Source: Chytridium lagenaria (Eukaryota > Chytridiomycota > Chytridiomycetes > Chytridiales > Chytridiaceae). From it: DNA of 64,000 bases. Position numbers and translations under genes: made by a program. Below the pieces are notes generated by a model that was not told the origin of the DNA, made no database searches, and worked only from the letters and a program-made list of their open reading frames with translations. The stretch spans positions 124,001 to 188,000 of the forward strand of contig JAHLKC010000041.1 of NCBI GenBank assembly GCA_025449115.1, read 5' to 3'. Positions 32,961 to 48,211 of this stretch are shown here, in pieces (the first letter of the stretch is position 1; each line of letters starts with the position of its first letter).

Positions 32961-35900
32961 ATGCATGGACTGACGATCACCAAAGGCTATCGGGACCTCC
33001 TAGCCGACGCAGATGCCGCCGCAGCGATGGTCCCTTCCATCCCACGTCCACACAGAAAGGATCTCATGCACGATCCTATTGAGAGGTATCGGAGGGAGAA
33101 GCAGAGAAGGATCAGGGCTACCCTTGTTTCCTCAAAGAGCACGAGATTGAACTCAACGATGGAGCCCACGCAACTCACGACCGCCATTGTAAGGGGAGTC
33201 GAGTTCATTTCTATGCGACCCCATCAAAATGCTATGGCGATGGCGATTGATACACCGATGGTGCCCAATACCAATGTACGGGCATTAAGACCACGGCCAA
33301 GAGTCCCTCCTAGATTGGAGGCTCAGCTGAGGGCGCTGGAACACATGGAAGAAGAAAAAGATTCTGTCGAAATGCCACGGGTAGAATCTCAATTCAATAT
33401 TGGGCTCAAGTTTGATAATGAGGTGACGCGCTGTTTTGAGGAATGGCCATACACAGTCAAGGATAGAGACGATGTTTTTGATGAACCCAAAGACTTACTT
33501 CATAAGACATCATCGAGGCACGTCCCTGAAGATCTTAGTGGTGAAACTGTTAAGGGGGAGGCGCAGAATTTGGCTGAAAAGCGAGAATGGCAAAGAACTG
33601 TGAAGTTGAAGAATATTGAGAAGAATGTTCCCTACATGCTGGAACTATATCAACGTGCAGAAGGTGTCAATCTATCCCACCTCCTTCCATCTGGTGCATC
33701 ACAGTCAGAAGAAATCAGTAGTACCTTTTTTGATGAGCTTCCTTCTTTTGATGATGAAGTTCACAGAAATGGAAACAGTGGAGGAACGAGCTAAAAGTGC
33801 ATTGTATGTGTCAGCTATAGAAGAGCAGACGTCTGAATCCCATCAACTGGAGGGGAGAAGAAGTCGAATGATAAGCACTACGCAAGAGACGAACCTTTCA
33901 AAACGTTATGGAGGAGCCCCGCCATGAAGAAAACCGTCTAAGATTATCCCCGGCCACTTTCTCCATATAAACGACCATCACAGCGATCAAGAGACCCTTC
34001 AGTATATGAACAAAACATAAGTGCGGAATCTATTCCGGCTGTACCGGCGTCAAGACAGTCCTCGTACCTACGAGCAGGTAGCGCTGGTACTGATTCCTCC
34101 GACCTCTTAGCGACGTAAGAGCACCCAGCTTACCACCAGTGGACTCCCCCTACCAAAAAAAACGCTCTCAGACTCTACGTTGAGGCTTTTAAGGAAGTTT
34201 GCAAAGGATGACCCTGAAAGTGACGTGACTACAAACCTCCGCAAACACCCTTACAGGCGCCTATATCAACGATGTTGTTTCCGTATACCTCCCGCAAACA
34301 AATATATATGGCAATCAAATCGCTTCAGACCCAAAAAGACGTGCAGCGAGAAGAAAAACGAGTGTATCGTTTGAAGGAGAATGGGGCGTCAGTATGGACT
34401 TGAGCTGGCAGAATATGCATGAAGGCGATTTTCAACTTGTGATTCCTGAGGTGAACGTGGATAATGAGGATACTATGAGCGAATTTGAAGCCGTAAGCTT
34501 TCGTGTTCCTACAGATGTTGCTGTGACTGCTGGAACAACTGCAGAAACTTTTGCAGTTCCTTTGGCTGATGAGGCACAGGTAAGGTAAAGATTAACACTA
34601 ATTAATAAGTATTTTTGTAAAGGCGCTCGTGGAGCAACTTAGTAGAATACGAATACGGAGGCTCAATCTACCTAAATTACCAGAAGTTCGGATTGCGTTA
34701 GAGTTCAGTATTAAGAGACTTTGCTCGTTGAGTAAGAGCTTAAGGATTTTAATGTGCTAAGGAATTTTTAGTCAAGCAAGTAGTCAAGCGCGTACCTCCT
34801 CCAATGAAAGATCTGCGTTCATTATCCGTCATAAATGAGCCAATAATTGAAACAATATGGGACTTTTTTTCAGACAAAGACCGCCGATATCACTGCATGT
34901 CCTCCAGCAGGGTCAGTTGACTACCAAAACCTTCATAAAACTCTCTTAATGTGCTTACATGAAGAGAACGCTGAATTACGCTTTGAAGCCGCCCGCCTGG
35001 TGGTTGAGATTTAATGGAATTTGGAATTTGGCGAGATGGGATAACATTGCGTTCAGGAATACGCTGACTGAAATGCTTCGTGACGGACCAGTGATGAGAG
35101 CTTTATGGCTGGAAAGACCCTTTGCGATATGGGGCATGTGGATGCTAAGGCTATACGGCGTGTGCGAAAGGGGCTAGGTGATTTGGATCCTGCAAAGCGT
35201 GCTGCAGCGAAAGACACGCTCGTGTCATTAGCTGGGGCAACATTGCATTGCCGTCTTGGAAGGATTGATCTCGGAAGCGGAGAGCACATCGTGGAGAGTG
35301 AGGGTGGATGTAATTCAACTTCTAGAGCAGATTTTGAGGAAGCACAGTCCACCCAAAGATTTATCTACCGATGATGTGGATAAAAGAAGCCCAACTCTTC
35401 GTCAATTTTTTGACGATGACGACCCACCACATACGGAGGCTCCCAATCTTAGTGATGGAAAATCGGCGACTGCTAACATCGCTATTATTTCTCCAAGCCG
35501 TGAAGGCTCCATGGAAGCTATTCAGGACTCGCGACGTCAGCAATGAAGTCGAGTACCATGGACCTTTCACGTGATGACATCAATTCCGGCGGTCCGAATG
35601 CATTTAAACTCACTGTGACCGATACTGAGCCTGTTCAAACCCGCCGAACCCTTAACGACAAGAAAGGTAGCAGAACCATGTCAAATCTTCGTCGCTCTCT
35701 ATGATGTTGAAGAGTGACACCAATCTCCAGAAGTTAGAGGAAGTACGAATGAAAAACCTGTTAAAAGGGACAGAAGTGCTGTTGAATCTTATGTGGAATG
35801 ACTGGTGCCGGAGGTTAGGTCTGCTGCTGGGTTGGCGTTGTTGAGTTTGGGAGAGGGGAAATCGATGTTTGATTGGATTATGGGGCTTTTGGATGCGGAT

Positions 35901-36877
35901 GATCCCACAAAGGAGAATTGACGCGTTGAAGTGTTTGTCGGGGCTTGGATTTATGAATTCCGCGACTTTAGAAAGGTTTCTCAACTCGTTCGAGGACTCG
36001 TATGCCTCTGTTAGAATAGAGGCTTGTAAGGTTAGTGCCAACCGTTTTCGCTTTGTCTTTAAACATGAATCAAAGGTTGCTTGTCTCATCACTCGGAAAA
36101 TCGAGATCTTATCAACCCTCCTCAAATGTTTAGGTGATAGCGATGCCAGAGTTCGAGCGTACGCCGTAAGAGGTAATTTCAGCCAGGCTCATACTACAGT
36201 TAAACTTAAATACAGCCTTGGAATTTCTAAATGCCGAGAACCGCGTGTCCGCGAAGCACTTCACTGGTGTCTAAATCACGAATCTGACTCTACAGTCCGC
36301 ATCGAGTCTGTACACGCCGTTCGAGAGCTCAACCTCGTATCCGAGGATCCTCATCTTCGCGACAGTATTTTAGTGCTGCTCGAAATGGATAAAGCGACGA
36401 TGTTCGGAAAGAGGCTGAACGTGCTCTGATTTCTTCCGGCGTGTTGTCAGAAGTCGAAGGGAAAGTTCGTGGAACAACACCGCTCAGCAGCAAGGAGGCA
36501 GGAGACGGATCCGCACCAAAACCTCAAGAAAATCCAGGAACACGTTCTCAGACAGGATTGGGGCATATGAGGGGGTTCAGTGGAACCGCTAGCAACTTAG
36601 GAAGGGCTCAGGGTGGTGGTGGGTCAACATCTACAGCTCCGACACGTGGCGAGCCAACTTTTAGAATATCTACAATGACTGGACATTTTCCAGAACCTCT
36701 TCTGGGACATTCGCAGGAAGAGGTGGAGATATATTTCCGCAGCTGTCTTGTGGGAGAGCAGGAACAGAAGGCGTTATCAAACAAGTAAAGAAATGGCTGC
36801 GGCACCCAGAATTTTACAGGAAGTATCGCAAATGGAAAAGGACTCACCAAGACTTCCTGATCTGGGGCTGGATTTAA
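32961..36877 (+). CDS. HEAT-repeat protein, HEATR4-like
   Basis: The frame open from at least 32890 to 33794 encodes a charged region without a known domain (KIDMHGLTITKGYRDLLADA, IERYRREKQRRIRATLV); the first plausible ATG is 32961. Downstream, after introns and several indels, HEAT-type helices appear: LLMCLHEENAELRFEAARLV (about 34945), KAIRRVRKGLGDLDPAKRAA (about 35150), VRSAAGLALLSLGEGKSM (about 35817), IDALKCLSGLGFMNSATLER and LLKCLGDSDARVRAYAV (about 36120). The C-terminus reads WLRHPEFYRKYRKWKRTHQD and stops at 36875-36877 in one frame. HEATR4 is an animal and protist protein of unknown biochemical role that I associate with flagellated lineages; the assignment rests on repeat pattern and order, not a single diagnostic motif. 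Confidence 0.5.
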
Positions 36878-36988
36878 ATATACATCAGCCTTTTAAGGCG
36901 GAGAAGAGGAAGAGCAGGACGAAAAGAATTAACATAGGATTGTAAAAATACAGTGCATTTTATTAAGCGTTCTTCCTACTGTGTCCAA

Positions 36989-38106
36989 TCACACAGGATA
37001 TCTTTTGGATTTCAATGCTGAAGCTAATGTCGGGCGTGCGTAATGCTGCCTTGGATCTCCCCTTCCCTTCAGAGTTTTTTTGGGACGGGGTTCGTCCAGT
37101 GGTATAATTGGAAGTTGTGAATTCGGATAACGAACTTCTTGCCTGCTTTGAGCTTGATTGTACACTTTTCTTTGCAACTTTGTCAATAGCATATGGATGT
37201 CTTCTGAAGAGTCTTCTGAGACTTCCTTACTAGTAACTACGGTTCGTTTCCAAGGTTCATCCCAGTCTGTAGGGATATAAATCCACTATCCCGATCCTGA
37301 CCGTGAGCTAGACCTTTTAGGCGATACTCAAAGTCGACCAGTTCCTGTGCGATCAAAGGGGAGATGACTTCCTCCAGCAAATCCTTTTCGCTCCGTTTAA
37401 TTTCCTTGCGGACGTATTCCTTCACGGAAGCCGAAACTGTTGCATCTCGCTCGCCGATAGTTTTCTTTTTTTTCAGCGCGTCTAACTCCCGCTTGACCGA
37501 GGCACATGCACAGCTTTGATGGCGCCCAACTATTTTCTCCTTGGCTGGCTTCTTTGAAGATGCTGTTGGTGCTGATGGGTTTTTGAAAAGGTTGTCTACG
37601 CCAACACCGTCGGATTCCAACATCTCCTTAAAACCTTCAATAAAACTGCTCAACTTAACATATAGATAGTCAGTATAGAGGTAATGAATTAACAAAATCG
37701 CGTTTAAGTACCTGTGTTTCAAGTATTTCAACTCTAGAATTTACATTAGCGAGCATATCCTCATTCTCGTCTCTATGGGGTTGATTAGGATTACCCGACG
37801 ATCTAGTCTGCCTATTCAGTGAACGAGGTTTTTGCCTGGTGACTTTGGTGCGAAGTCCAGCCGTGATGGAAGTGAAGCGGACGGTTTGAAAACTGGTGTG
37901 TGTGTCTCAACTTTTGGAATCAGATGTCTGCTACCATTTCCACCTCTCGAACTCGACAACGAGCTTGATGAACTTCCAAACTGAAACCTCCTCGTCTCTT
38001 CTATGATATTCTCGATCTCACTCGATAGGTCGTTGGAGATGGTTGAGTGGAGAAGGCTCTCAAAGTCCTCAATGGCCTCCTCTTTTCGTAGTGATAAGTT
38101 ATCCAT
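36989..38106 (-). CDS. coiled-coil protein of unknown function
   Basis: The ATG at 38106 starts MDNLSLRKEEAIEDFESLLH, followed by a Ser-rich basic linker. After an intron near 37815-37630 there is a helical, charged region (SSFIEGFKEMLESDGVGVDN, EYVRKEIKRSEKDLLEEVIS, PLIAQELVDFEYRLKGL). After one indel near 37268 the C-terminus continues DWDEPWKRTVVTSKEVSEDS and ends KSKRYPV at 36989. I recognise no family. Its start codon lies 26 bases from that of ORC3 on the other strand, so the two probably share a promoter. Coiled-coil content suggests a structural or scaffold role, but nothing more can be said. Confidence 0.6.
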
Positions 38107-38132
38107 TTGAGATTGTCCGATTCAGCAGACAG

Positions 38133-41100
38133 ATGATGGTCCGTTCTTTGACTAGGCGAGATGAAGTTGAGACGGATTGCAGAGTCACACGTTCGGCTTC
38201 AAAAAGGAAGGCTGGAGATACCTCATTGGCAATGACAAAGCGTTCCACAGTCACATCTACTATCTTGAAGAAACAGGTCAACAAGGATTTAGAGACTAAC
38301 GCAGATGGCGTTGTCAAAAATCAGTCTCCCTTAAAACGAAAGATCATTGAAGATCCGGAGGTTGAGACGGATATCGTTTTCAAACGTTCGGGGTCGAAGC
38401 GTAGGCTATGTGATGAACAGTTGGAAATAAGGGCGATTGGGACGAAGGGGAATTTAATGGTGGCAGAAGAGCCAGAAGACAAAGGGTTGACGGATGAGGA
38501 GGGAATTGATGGGGAAGCTGAAGAGGCCGAAGATGGAGATCGAGATGAAGACTATGAAGACGAAGATTATGAGAGTGAAGATGAAGAGGATGAGAACCAG
38601 TATTGTGAGTTTGACGACGATGACGATGGAAGCCCCGGATGATGGAACAGAGGTATATGTCCCTAAAACTAAAAGTTTTCTTAATATCCACCCAATGAAG
38701 CCCTCGGTTCTCAGGTTGCCATCCGCCATATCACAAAATAGCGGTGAGGCTGCCAAATTTAATTGTTTCCTTCTAACTGGAAGAAGGCAAGACGTCGCGA
38801 GAAACTCCAAAATTTCCACAACTAGTCATTGCTCATGAGCTTGAGGCAATTGCAAAACTTAGAGAGGAGGCTTATAAATTGAAAGGGAATCTCTGGATAC
38901 TGCAACGATGGTTTGCTGAAGCATTGTCCTTTTGCTCATATATTTATAGCGAATTAATGTGGAGGTGCATGATGAGATGTTAACATTAGTGTCATCATAC
39001 ATTCACAGGAAGCTTAATAACGAAAGGTAATGAATAAGTAATATTATGCATTAGTTAACCGGATTAGGCAGATAATGTCTGCACATGACCTACTTCCTGC
39101 AGCTCTACTTCAGACAGGTCTCGTCCCATCTCATCGCTGACAAATCTTACAAACTCTTAGGGTTCAACCGAAACGATGGGCGAGATTTTCTTGAGTTACT
39201 AAAAAGCGATATGGCTGTCCGTGCTGTACACTGTTACTATCATGACTGCGATAACGTCGAAAACTTTTTGGGGCAGATTGCGAAACAGCTTTGCGATAAG
39301 GAAGTGCCGTTTCCTGTAACAGACAGCAAAGTAAGAGGGTCCTTTTAGCTTCTATTTACACTGAAAGAAAAGAAGAACAGGATTTGAGCTTATGCAGTTT
39401 GATGAGATGATGGACAGCGCCTTCGGTCCCGACGACGATCGCCATATTCTTGTTATCTTCGAAGACTTTAACCTTTTTGATTCGGCTACACTTAGTAATA
39501 TCATTTACATTTTAAGGTACTATTGTTTTGCGGTGATTTCGTTGACATTACGAAGTGAGCATCAAGATCTCGCAAGAATAGCGATAGTGCTACAGACCTC
39601 GAGCATAGAATCTAGTAGTATGCTTCTTCTCTCTTCTCTATCTCGTCTATCAGTCGAAACATTTACTTTAAACTCTTACGAACGGGAAAGAATACTTATT
39701 GAAGAGGTTTGGTTTTCTATTATATTTTTGCAAATTTCCAAATACGCGCACATTTTTCTTACATACAAAATTAATACATCAGCTCCTTTTGAAGCGTCCT
39801 GAAGGCCTCAAAGTCGATGCAAACGTTTTTGATTTTTTATTCTGCGAACGGTTTCTGAAATATAATTTATCAATAAGGGCTTTACTTGACGGCATTGAGG
39901 TAGGCTAAACCTTTGTTGTTTGAGTTTGTTAACAATATAGCTTGCAACACTTTCTCATTTTTACGGAAACCCACTTAGTGTCTTGTTTCACAACGCATGC
40001 CGAGATCAAAAACACAAAAAGAAAACTTCACCCTTTCTTCTTTCAATTGGTGCGAATGTTACCGTCATTTCAGAGGTAACTTTTTCCCCCAATACTTCGA
40101 AAATCTCACTTACAAAACAGGCATGTTGAGGATATCGGCGCAACGAGCCCAAATGAAGCATTAGGCCTCCTAGAGAGCGACGATAATCTCTGGAGCTCGC
40201 TTTTAGGGGCCGTGAAAGACTTTCGAAGCCATCAAGCGTCCTCCTCCTTGTGCATTTTGGCTGTATACCAGGCACTCGTTGCAACAAGAGAGAGGCGAGG
40301 AGCGAGCCTTTTGGAGCTGATGCGACTCTATTTGATGAGTGAGAACCTTAGTCAAGAACCCATCATAAAGCAACTGCACAGTGAAATCCTGTAAGGTTAT
40401 AGATTTAATGATGTCTAACATTATTGTAGCAAGATCAGCTATGAGCAAAGATGCAAACTAGTGACTTCATGGAAAGACACATTGGACAGGAATACTTCCA
40501 TAGCTACTTTTGGTGATTCAGAAATCGCCAAAAACCTGGAAGCTCTCGCAGAGAGCTTTGAGTCAATGGATGAGTCTTTTAAAAAAAATGCGGATTTTGC
40601 TTTCGAGGGTTTTTTTAATTCTGTAATGAAGTAAGCCCAGAAGCATGTATCATGCGACTAACATTTTCGAAGTCTTCTTTCACGGCCCCCGCGCTCTTTC
40701 GCCTTCCATGAGATCTTTTACTTTTCCAATATCAAATTACTGCGGAAGGTAAGTTCCAAAGCCTTTAAACTGGTTCAATAACTCTCTGGACTTGCAGAGT
40801 CTCACACCGCAACCCTCACTCTGCTTAAAAGTGGCGTTGCAGAACCCCGAATATTTTTTAAAATGCAAATGCTGCACAGGAAAGGAAGCTATTCAACATC
40901 CGAGTTTGGAGGACATCAACATTCTGTTTAAGCTGTACTCTGAATCTGGAGCTGCATGTGACTTGTATCAGATCTTTGAAGCCTTTCAGTCTATTATTGT
41001 AAAGGAAAAGCCCAAGCCTAAGATCGAAGCCGTTCAGTAAGCTGCTCTCCTTATCGAAGTTAATGTTTCTGATCACTCCTTTCTTGTTCACGCAGAGCCA

Positions 41101-41201
41101 GATTTAGCAAGGGAATTGCAGAACTGGAGTATCTTGGTCTATGGACGCGCACAACTCGACGCCCAGATGTCCTGTCAAAGCAGGTCTGGTTTCAAGTTTG
41201 A
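38133..41201 (+). CDS. ORC3: origin recognition complex subunit 3 (ORC3) with acidic N-terminal extension
   Basis: The ATG at 38133 opens a basic then strongly acidic region (to about 38640), then VYVPKTKSFLNIHPMKPS. The conserved part includes REEAYKLKGN, AHDLLPAALLQTGLVPS (about 39080-39130), HILVIFEDFNLFDSATLSN (Walker-B-like region of the degenerate AAA+ fold, about 39435), HFYGNPLSVLFHN-type sequence near 39955, FEGFFNSVMN and the C-terminal winged-helix segment ARFSKGIAELEYLGLW ending at 41201. ORC3 is part of the origin recognition complex that loads MCM helicase on DNA. Several indels (for example near 39120 and 39530) and about ten introns are required. Whether the acidic region belongs to the same protein is inferred from continuity. 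Confidence 0.78.
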
Positions 41202-41327
41202 GACTTTTTTGTGGTTCATTACATGTGCAAACATCGACAAATATTTATTTGATTGTCAAATCTGGTCCCACTGTAGCAGATCTTGCGTTTTTTCTCGCCT
41301 TTTTCATTAGATAAAACAATCATCGTC

Positions 41328-42616
41328 ATGGCACCACACTTCTCATCGAAATCGGACAAGAAGGAGTCCGTCACTGCGCGGTTCCTCGGATCTGCTACAT
41401 CTGGAGTCCTTGAATTGCTAGGATTCCACCCGGTGGATACCGTGGCTAAGAGGTTGATGAACTCGAAGACCAAGGTAAGGACTGGCTAGAGTCAAACGGG
41501 ACTGCCATGCAACTTGGCTGACCAGCGTAATGCAGCCATTCGCCTCCGGACAATCACTTTCGCAAGGCTTCGCTACCATCAACACCGTCATTTTCAAGGT
41601 AGGCTCATCTGGACCCATTTCACTTTAAAATGTCAAGTATGTTGAACTATTGTAGGATGCTGCCACCAAAGGAACCCTCTCCAAGTACCTCTCCCTCTTC
41701 CCCGGTCTCGGATATGCTGCTGGATACAAGATTCTTCAACGGATCTACAAGTTTGGTGGCCAGCCTTTCGTCAATGATTACCTTAACAAGAACCACAAAT
41801 CCACCTTCCAGAACATCGTTGGAGATGCTCACGCCAAAACCATCATGCATGCAACCGCAGGAAGGTAAAATCATCAGTAGAAGTTCGAGTCTCACGCCTT
41901 GTTAGTTTGATCGGTATCGGTGAAATTGTCTTGCTCCCTCTTGATGCACTCAAGATTAAAATGCAAGTCAACTCTTCCAGCTTCCAGGGCAAGTCTGCTC
42001 TTCAGGTTGTTTCGGAGGAAGGCTGGGGTCTTTACAGGTAATACATTTTTTGGACGTGAGCACGCCTTCATCGGGTTTCATGTGCTAATCAGCTTGCCTT
42101 ATTGCTTTCCAGGGGTGCGACATGGACCGCTGCACGTAACGCTCCAGGATCATTCGCGCTCTTTGGAGGGTCTGCAATTGTCAAGGAACACATGTTTGCG
42201 CTTGAAGACTACAGTAAAGCCACTTTCTTCCAAAACTTCTGCGCATCCATCGGTGGAGCTATCGCCAGTATCGGTATCTCTGCTCCTGTAAGCTACGACT
42301 TTTCTTTAAGCCTTTATACGCATCTAACTCTCGCAAAACCATAGCTCGATGTTATTAAGACCCGTATTCAAGCAAAGTCTGCTGACAAGGCGGAAGGTGG
42401 TTGGACCATTGTGCGAAACATGGTCAAGAACGAAGGTTTCTCGTCATTCTTTAAGGTATGTTATCGCCATCATTGCATACATCGTCTGACGTTTTGTCCT
42501 TCGTGTAGGGCTTGACACCTAAGATCCTGGTCGTTGGGCCCAAGCTCATCTTCAGCTTCACCGTCGCTCAGCAAATGATCCCCATTTTCTCGGATTTACT
42601 CGACAAGAAGAACTGA
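41328..42616 (+). CDS. GGC1: mitochondrial GTP/GDP carrier (GGC1/YHM1 type)
   Basis: The ATG at 41328 starts MAPHFSSKSDKKESVTARFL. The carrier signatures are HPVDTVAKR (repeat 1), PLDALKIK (repeat 2) and PLDVIKTR (repeat 3). GGC1-specific stretches include LFPGLGYAAGYKILQRIYKF, GGQPFVNDYLNK, SLIGIGEIVLLPLDALKIKM, WTAARNAPGSFALFGG and FFKGLTPKILVVGPKLIFSF. The protein ends DKKN at 42616 and is close to the usual 300 residues. It is expected to bring GTP into the mitochondrial matrix in exchange for GDP and to influence mitochondrial iron and nucleic acid maintenance. Five or six short introns are clear and no indel is needed, so this is among the best-preserved genes in the window. Confidence 0.93.
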
Positions 42617-43408
42617 ATAAACGTGGGATGGTTTAATGGAGGGAAGTGTCTACTGCGTCTCGTTGCCCAGGATCGATCGGAGAGCCTTGAAGAGTGAGCG
42701 CTCTGTTGATGTGATAATGTCATCTTCATCTAGTGGGTCCACCTGGAAGCTGCAGAAGAGAAAAAACGGGGCAACGAAACTTTGTTGCTGTATAGATAAA
42801 TTTATGTTCTTAGCACGCTTGTAAACTCGTTGTTTTTATGTACCGAGATGCTTGGCGATCTGTTCTGATGGGTCTGATAAGCCTTGATGAATGACAGTCC
42901 GTCACTGATACCCTGCGCTCAAATTCTGTTGGAACAGACAGGTTTAAACCTTTGAGACTTCCTGATGCAAGCGGCAACCGGCCAGCGGCGGGCATATGGG
43001 AATACCCATCCAGATGTAGAGAGATTTGTGCACAAATACGATGTGGAAATAGGCCTTATTGCCATGGATTTGAAATTTAGGAGTGAAAAAAGGAAAGTAC
43101 ACGCAACAAAGCATTAGAGTCAAAGAACGCCGTTCAAGTAACTTTCCAGTGAGTTCTTGTGATAATCATAGATGATGACCTAAAAGTTACATGCAACCAC
43201 CCTAGCCATGTCAACTCTTTGAGCAAAAAGTTCTTATTCGCGTCAAGTACCATTGGCTTTCGCGTCTCCTTCGTACTCTTTTCATAAATTTATTTCCCAA
43301 GCTCATCAAAACACACACACTTGACACCTTCAAGAAGATGGCGGAACTACTTCTGTATTAGAAATTTATATATTTATTTAAGTTTTGAAAGGATTTTAGA
43401 AAAAATAT
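42617..43408. other. intergenic region between GGC1 and tRNA-Gly
   Basis: No gene is apparent, only short ORFs without family features. A short (CA)n run sits at about 43308-43320. Confidence 0.55.
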
Positions 43409-43479
43409 GCGAAAGTAGTTCAAGGGCAGAATCTCAGCTTCCCAAGCTGAGGGTCCGGGTTCGATTCCCGGCTTTCGCA
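43409..43479 (+). tRNA. tRNA-Gly (anticodon CCC)
   Basis: A complete 71-base cloverleaf is present. The acceptor GCGAAAG pairs with CTTTCGC plus discriminator A, and the D-arm begins GTTCAAGGGCAGAA. The anticodon stem CTCAGC/GCTGAG has loop TTCCCAA, so the anticodon is CCC, and the T-arm is CCGGGTTCGATTCCCGG. There is no intron and no encoded CCA. Confidence 0.96.
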
Positions 43480-43698
43480 GGTTTCCTTTTTTCGCCCGTC
43501 GTCCATTTGTGACGCATGCTTCCAAGAGGAGCACAGCTCTATTTGAAGATACGGGCAGATGTTGTTGGCCCGTGACAATGCGAAGAAATGTTTTATTGTA
43601 ATTGAAAGGCACTGTTTTTTTAACTTCTAATACTGACTGTATGGTGGTGATGATTGCTGCTGTTGTGAGTTGTATGGAGCTTTAACGCCAAATTGTTA

Positions 43699-46454
<2,756 letters not shown>

Positions 46455-46472
46455 GAGAAAAAGAGAAATAGC

Positions 46473-47275
46473 ATGCCAGTTGTGATTGTCAAGATGCAAA
46501 AAGCAGCCTTTGATCCTTTGCTCAAGCGAGTTCCCATCGCTGTTTCATCCGCCTTCAAAGCGTTTGCCGATCCCACACGGCAAGGTAAGTTATCTGCATA
46601 TGAGAGAAGGGAGTTAAAAGAGAATAATTTAAAGATTTTAATTGCAGATATGGTGGCTGCATTAGGTGAAACAACAGCGAAAGGAGTCCTTCAAAGGATG
46701 AGGGACCAAATGCTCCTCCATCCGACGGGTCGAAAGATACTTAGAGAGAGGCCAGAGATCAGCGCAAATACCATGTCTTGATTCCTTTCGACATCTGCCG
46801 AAAGGGACTTTCGGCAGGGAGTACGTCGAGTTTCTGGACAGGTACCAAGTGACACCAGACAGTAGAGTTAATGTAGGGTTTTTGGGTCATGGAGGAGCAT
46901 GCTAAAGTAAACGTGTAGGTAAAGTATATTTACGACGAAGAACTAGCATATGTGATGAAAAGATATCGCCAAGTTCATGACTTTTGGCATACATTGGCCG
47001 GACTTGGAATTACGGTCGAAGAAGAGCTCGCCCTTAAATGGATGGAGCTTCACCAAACAGGTCTACCGATGACCTTTCTTAGCGCATTCGTCGGACCATT
47101 ACGTCTGGAAGCAAAACGACGCGAACTCTTATTTAAACATCTTATTCCTGGGCAGTGCAATGTGGCGGCAGTTCAGTATTTTTCCTGAATGTTATTATGA
47201 GCAACTATGGGAAAGCCATTGACTGAGATACGTCGAGAACTTGGAATTCTCCCGCTCCCATCAACCCTTCTATAA
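46473..47275 (+). CDS. COQ4: ubiquinone biosynthesis protein COQ4
   Basis: Exon 1 from the ATG at 46473 reads [20 protein letters not shown] then ADPTRQ. After a GTAAGT intron come [20 protein letters not shown] and, further on, [20 protein letters not shown]. The conserved core [20 protein letters not shown] contains the H-D-x-x-H zinc-ligand motif and is followed by [19 protein letters not shown]. After an indel near 47185 the end reads [14 protein letters not shown] with stop at 47273-47275. COQ4 is a peripheral inner-membrane protein needed for coenzyme Q synthesis and organisation of the CoQ complex. It starts 18 bases from the divergent MEF1 start and ends overlapping the SCO1 stop. Confidence 0.93.
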
Positions 47276-48172
47276 TGACGACTGCGCTGTTTCATACGTC
47301 GAGAATCTTTTCAACAACAGACTCGCGGTCTCTTGCTTTCCGTAATGTGCAACGTATTTGCCGTCGGGACCGACCAAGTAGAAGAAGATGGAGTGATCTA
47401 CCAAGTAATCGGTCTCATCGTCATCTACTGCTCGAGGTGGAGCACTGAAGTAAAGCCTGTACGCTTTTGCAATCCTCTTAATTTGCTGATACGTGCCGGT
47501 GAGGCCGATGAAATCAGAGTGAAAATCTGAGACAAAGTTATTACACTATCATCGCATCCAATTGACCTTTCACATATTCCTTGATAGCTTGGATGGAATC
47601 TCTTTTGGGATCGCATGAAATGAAAAATAGGAACCAACTGGGGTTTGCCGACAGTCGCAGGTTCTGGGTACATCAGCAAACGGATCGATGAGATAAACCT
47701 TACTTAGATAATCAACAATTTTCGCCATCTTCTCAAGTTCCTCCGGGCAGACATCTGGGCAGAAAGTGTATCCAAAGTAGAGGAGCATATACTTCCCAAG
47801 ATAATCAAGGTCGGTGACAGGTTTCCCATCGTGGTCCACCAAGGCGAACGGACCACCGATCAAAGGCTTCCCGACAACTGCATTAGATGTCTGCTCCTTC
47901 CTCTCCTTGGCCTTCCTCCTCTCATACTCGAAGTAGGCGAAAAGTCCAATACCGCTAAAAGCAAACGCACCAGCGCTTTTCCAACCGAACGACTACAAAA
48001 TGAGCATACAGCACAAAATGTTTAAAAAACCCACAGAAAACTGTTGACTCTCAGAAGGTTGGGACGGCTGAGTTGAAAAACACCTTCTTGCGCATGATTT
48101 ATTATGATTGCTCACTCGACTCCATCTTGTTGAACAGAGTCTGCGGTTGACATAGCGAGTGAATGAGAACAT
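47270..48172 (-). CDS. SCO1: SCO1/SCO2 copper chaperone for cytochrome c oxidase
   Basis: The ATG at 48172 opens MFSFTRYVNRRLCSTRW, an Arg/Ser-rich mitochondrial targeting type sequence. After an intron and a transmembrane segment (AFAFSGIGLFAYFEYERRK), the thioredoxin-like domain starts IGGPFALVDHDGKPVTDLDY and carries the copper-binding motif GYTFCPDVCPEELEKM. The distal His lies in LVDHSIFFYLVGPDGKYVAH. The end is [16 protein letters not shown] with TAG at 47272-47270. SCO proteins deliver copper to the CuA site of Cox2 in the inner membrane. The last two codons overlap the last two of COQ4 on the opposite strand. Introns lie near 47535 and 47690, with small indels at the junctions. Confidence 0.93.
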
Positions 48173-48211
48173 ATCAATTTTTGGTATGTAGGGTTTGCGC
48201 AAAAGCTTATA

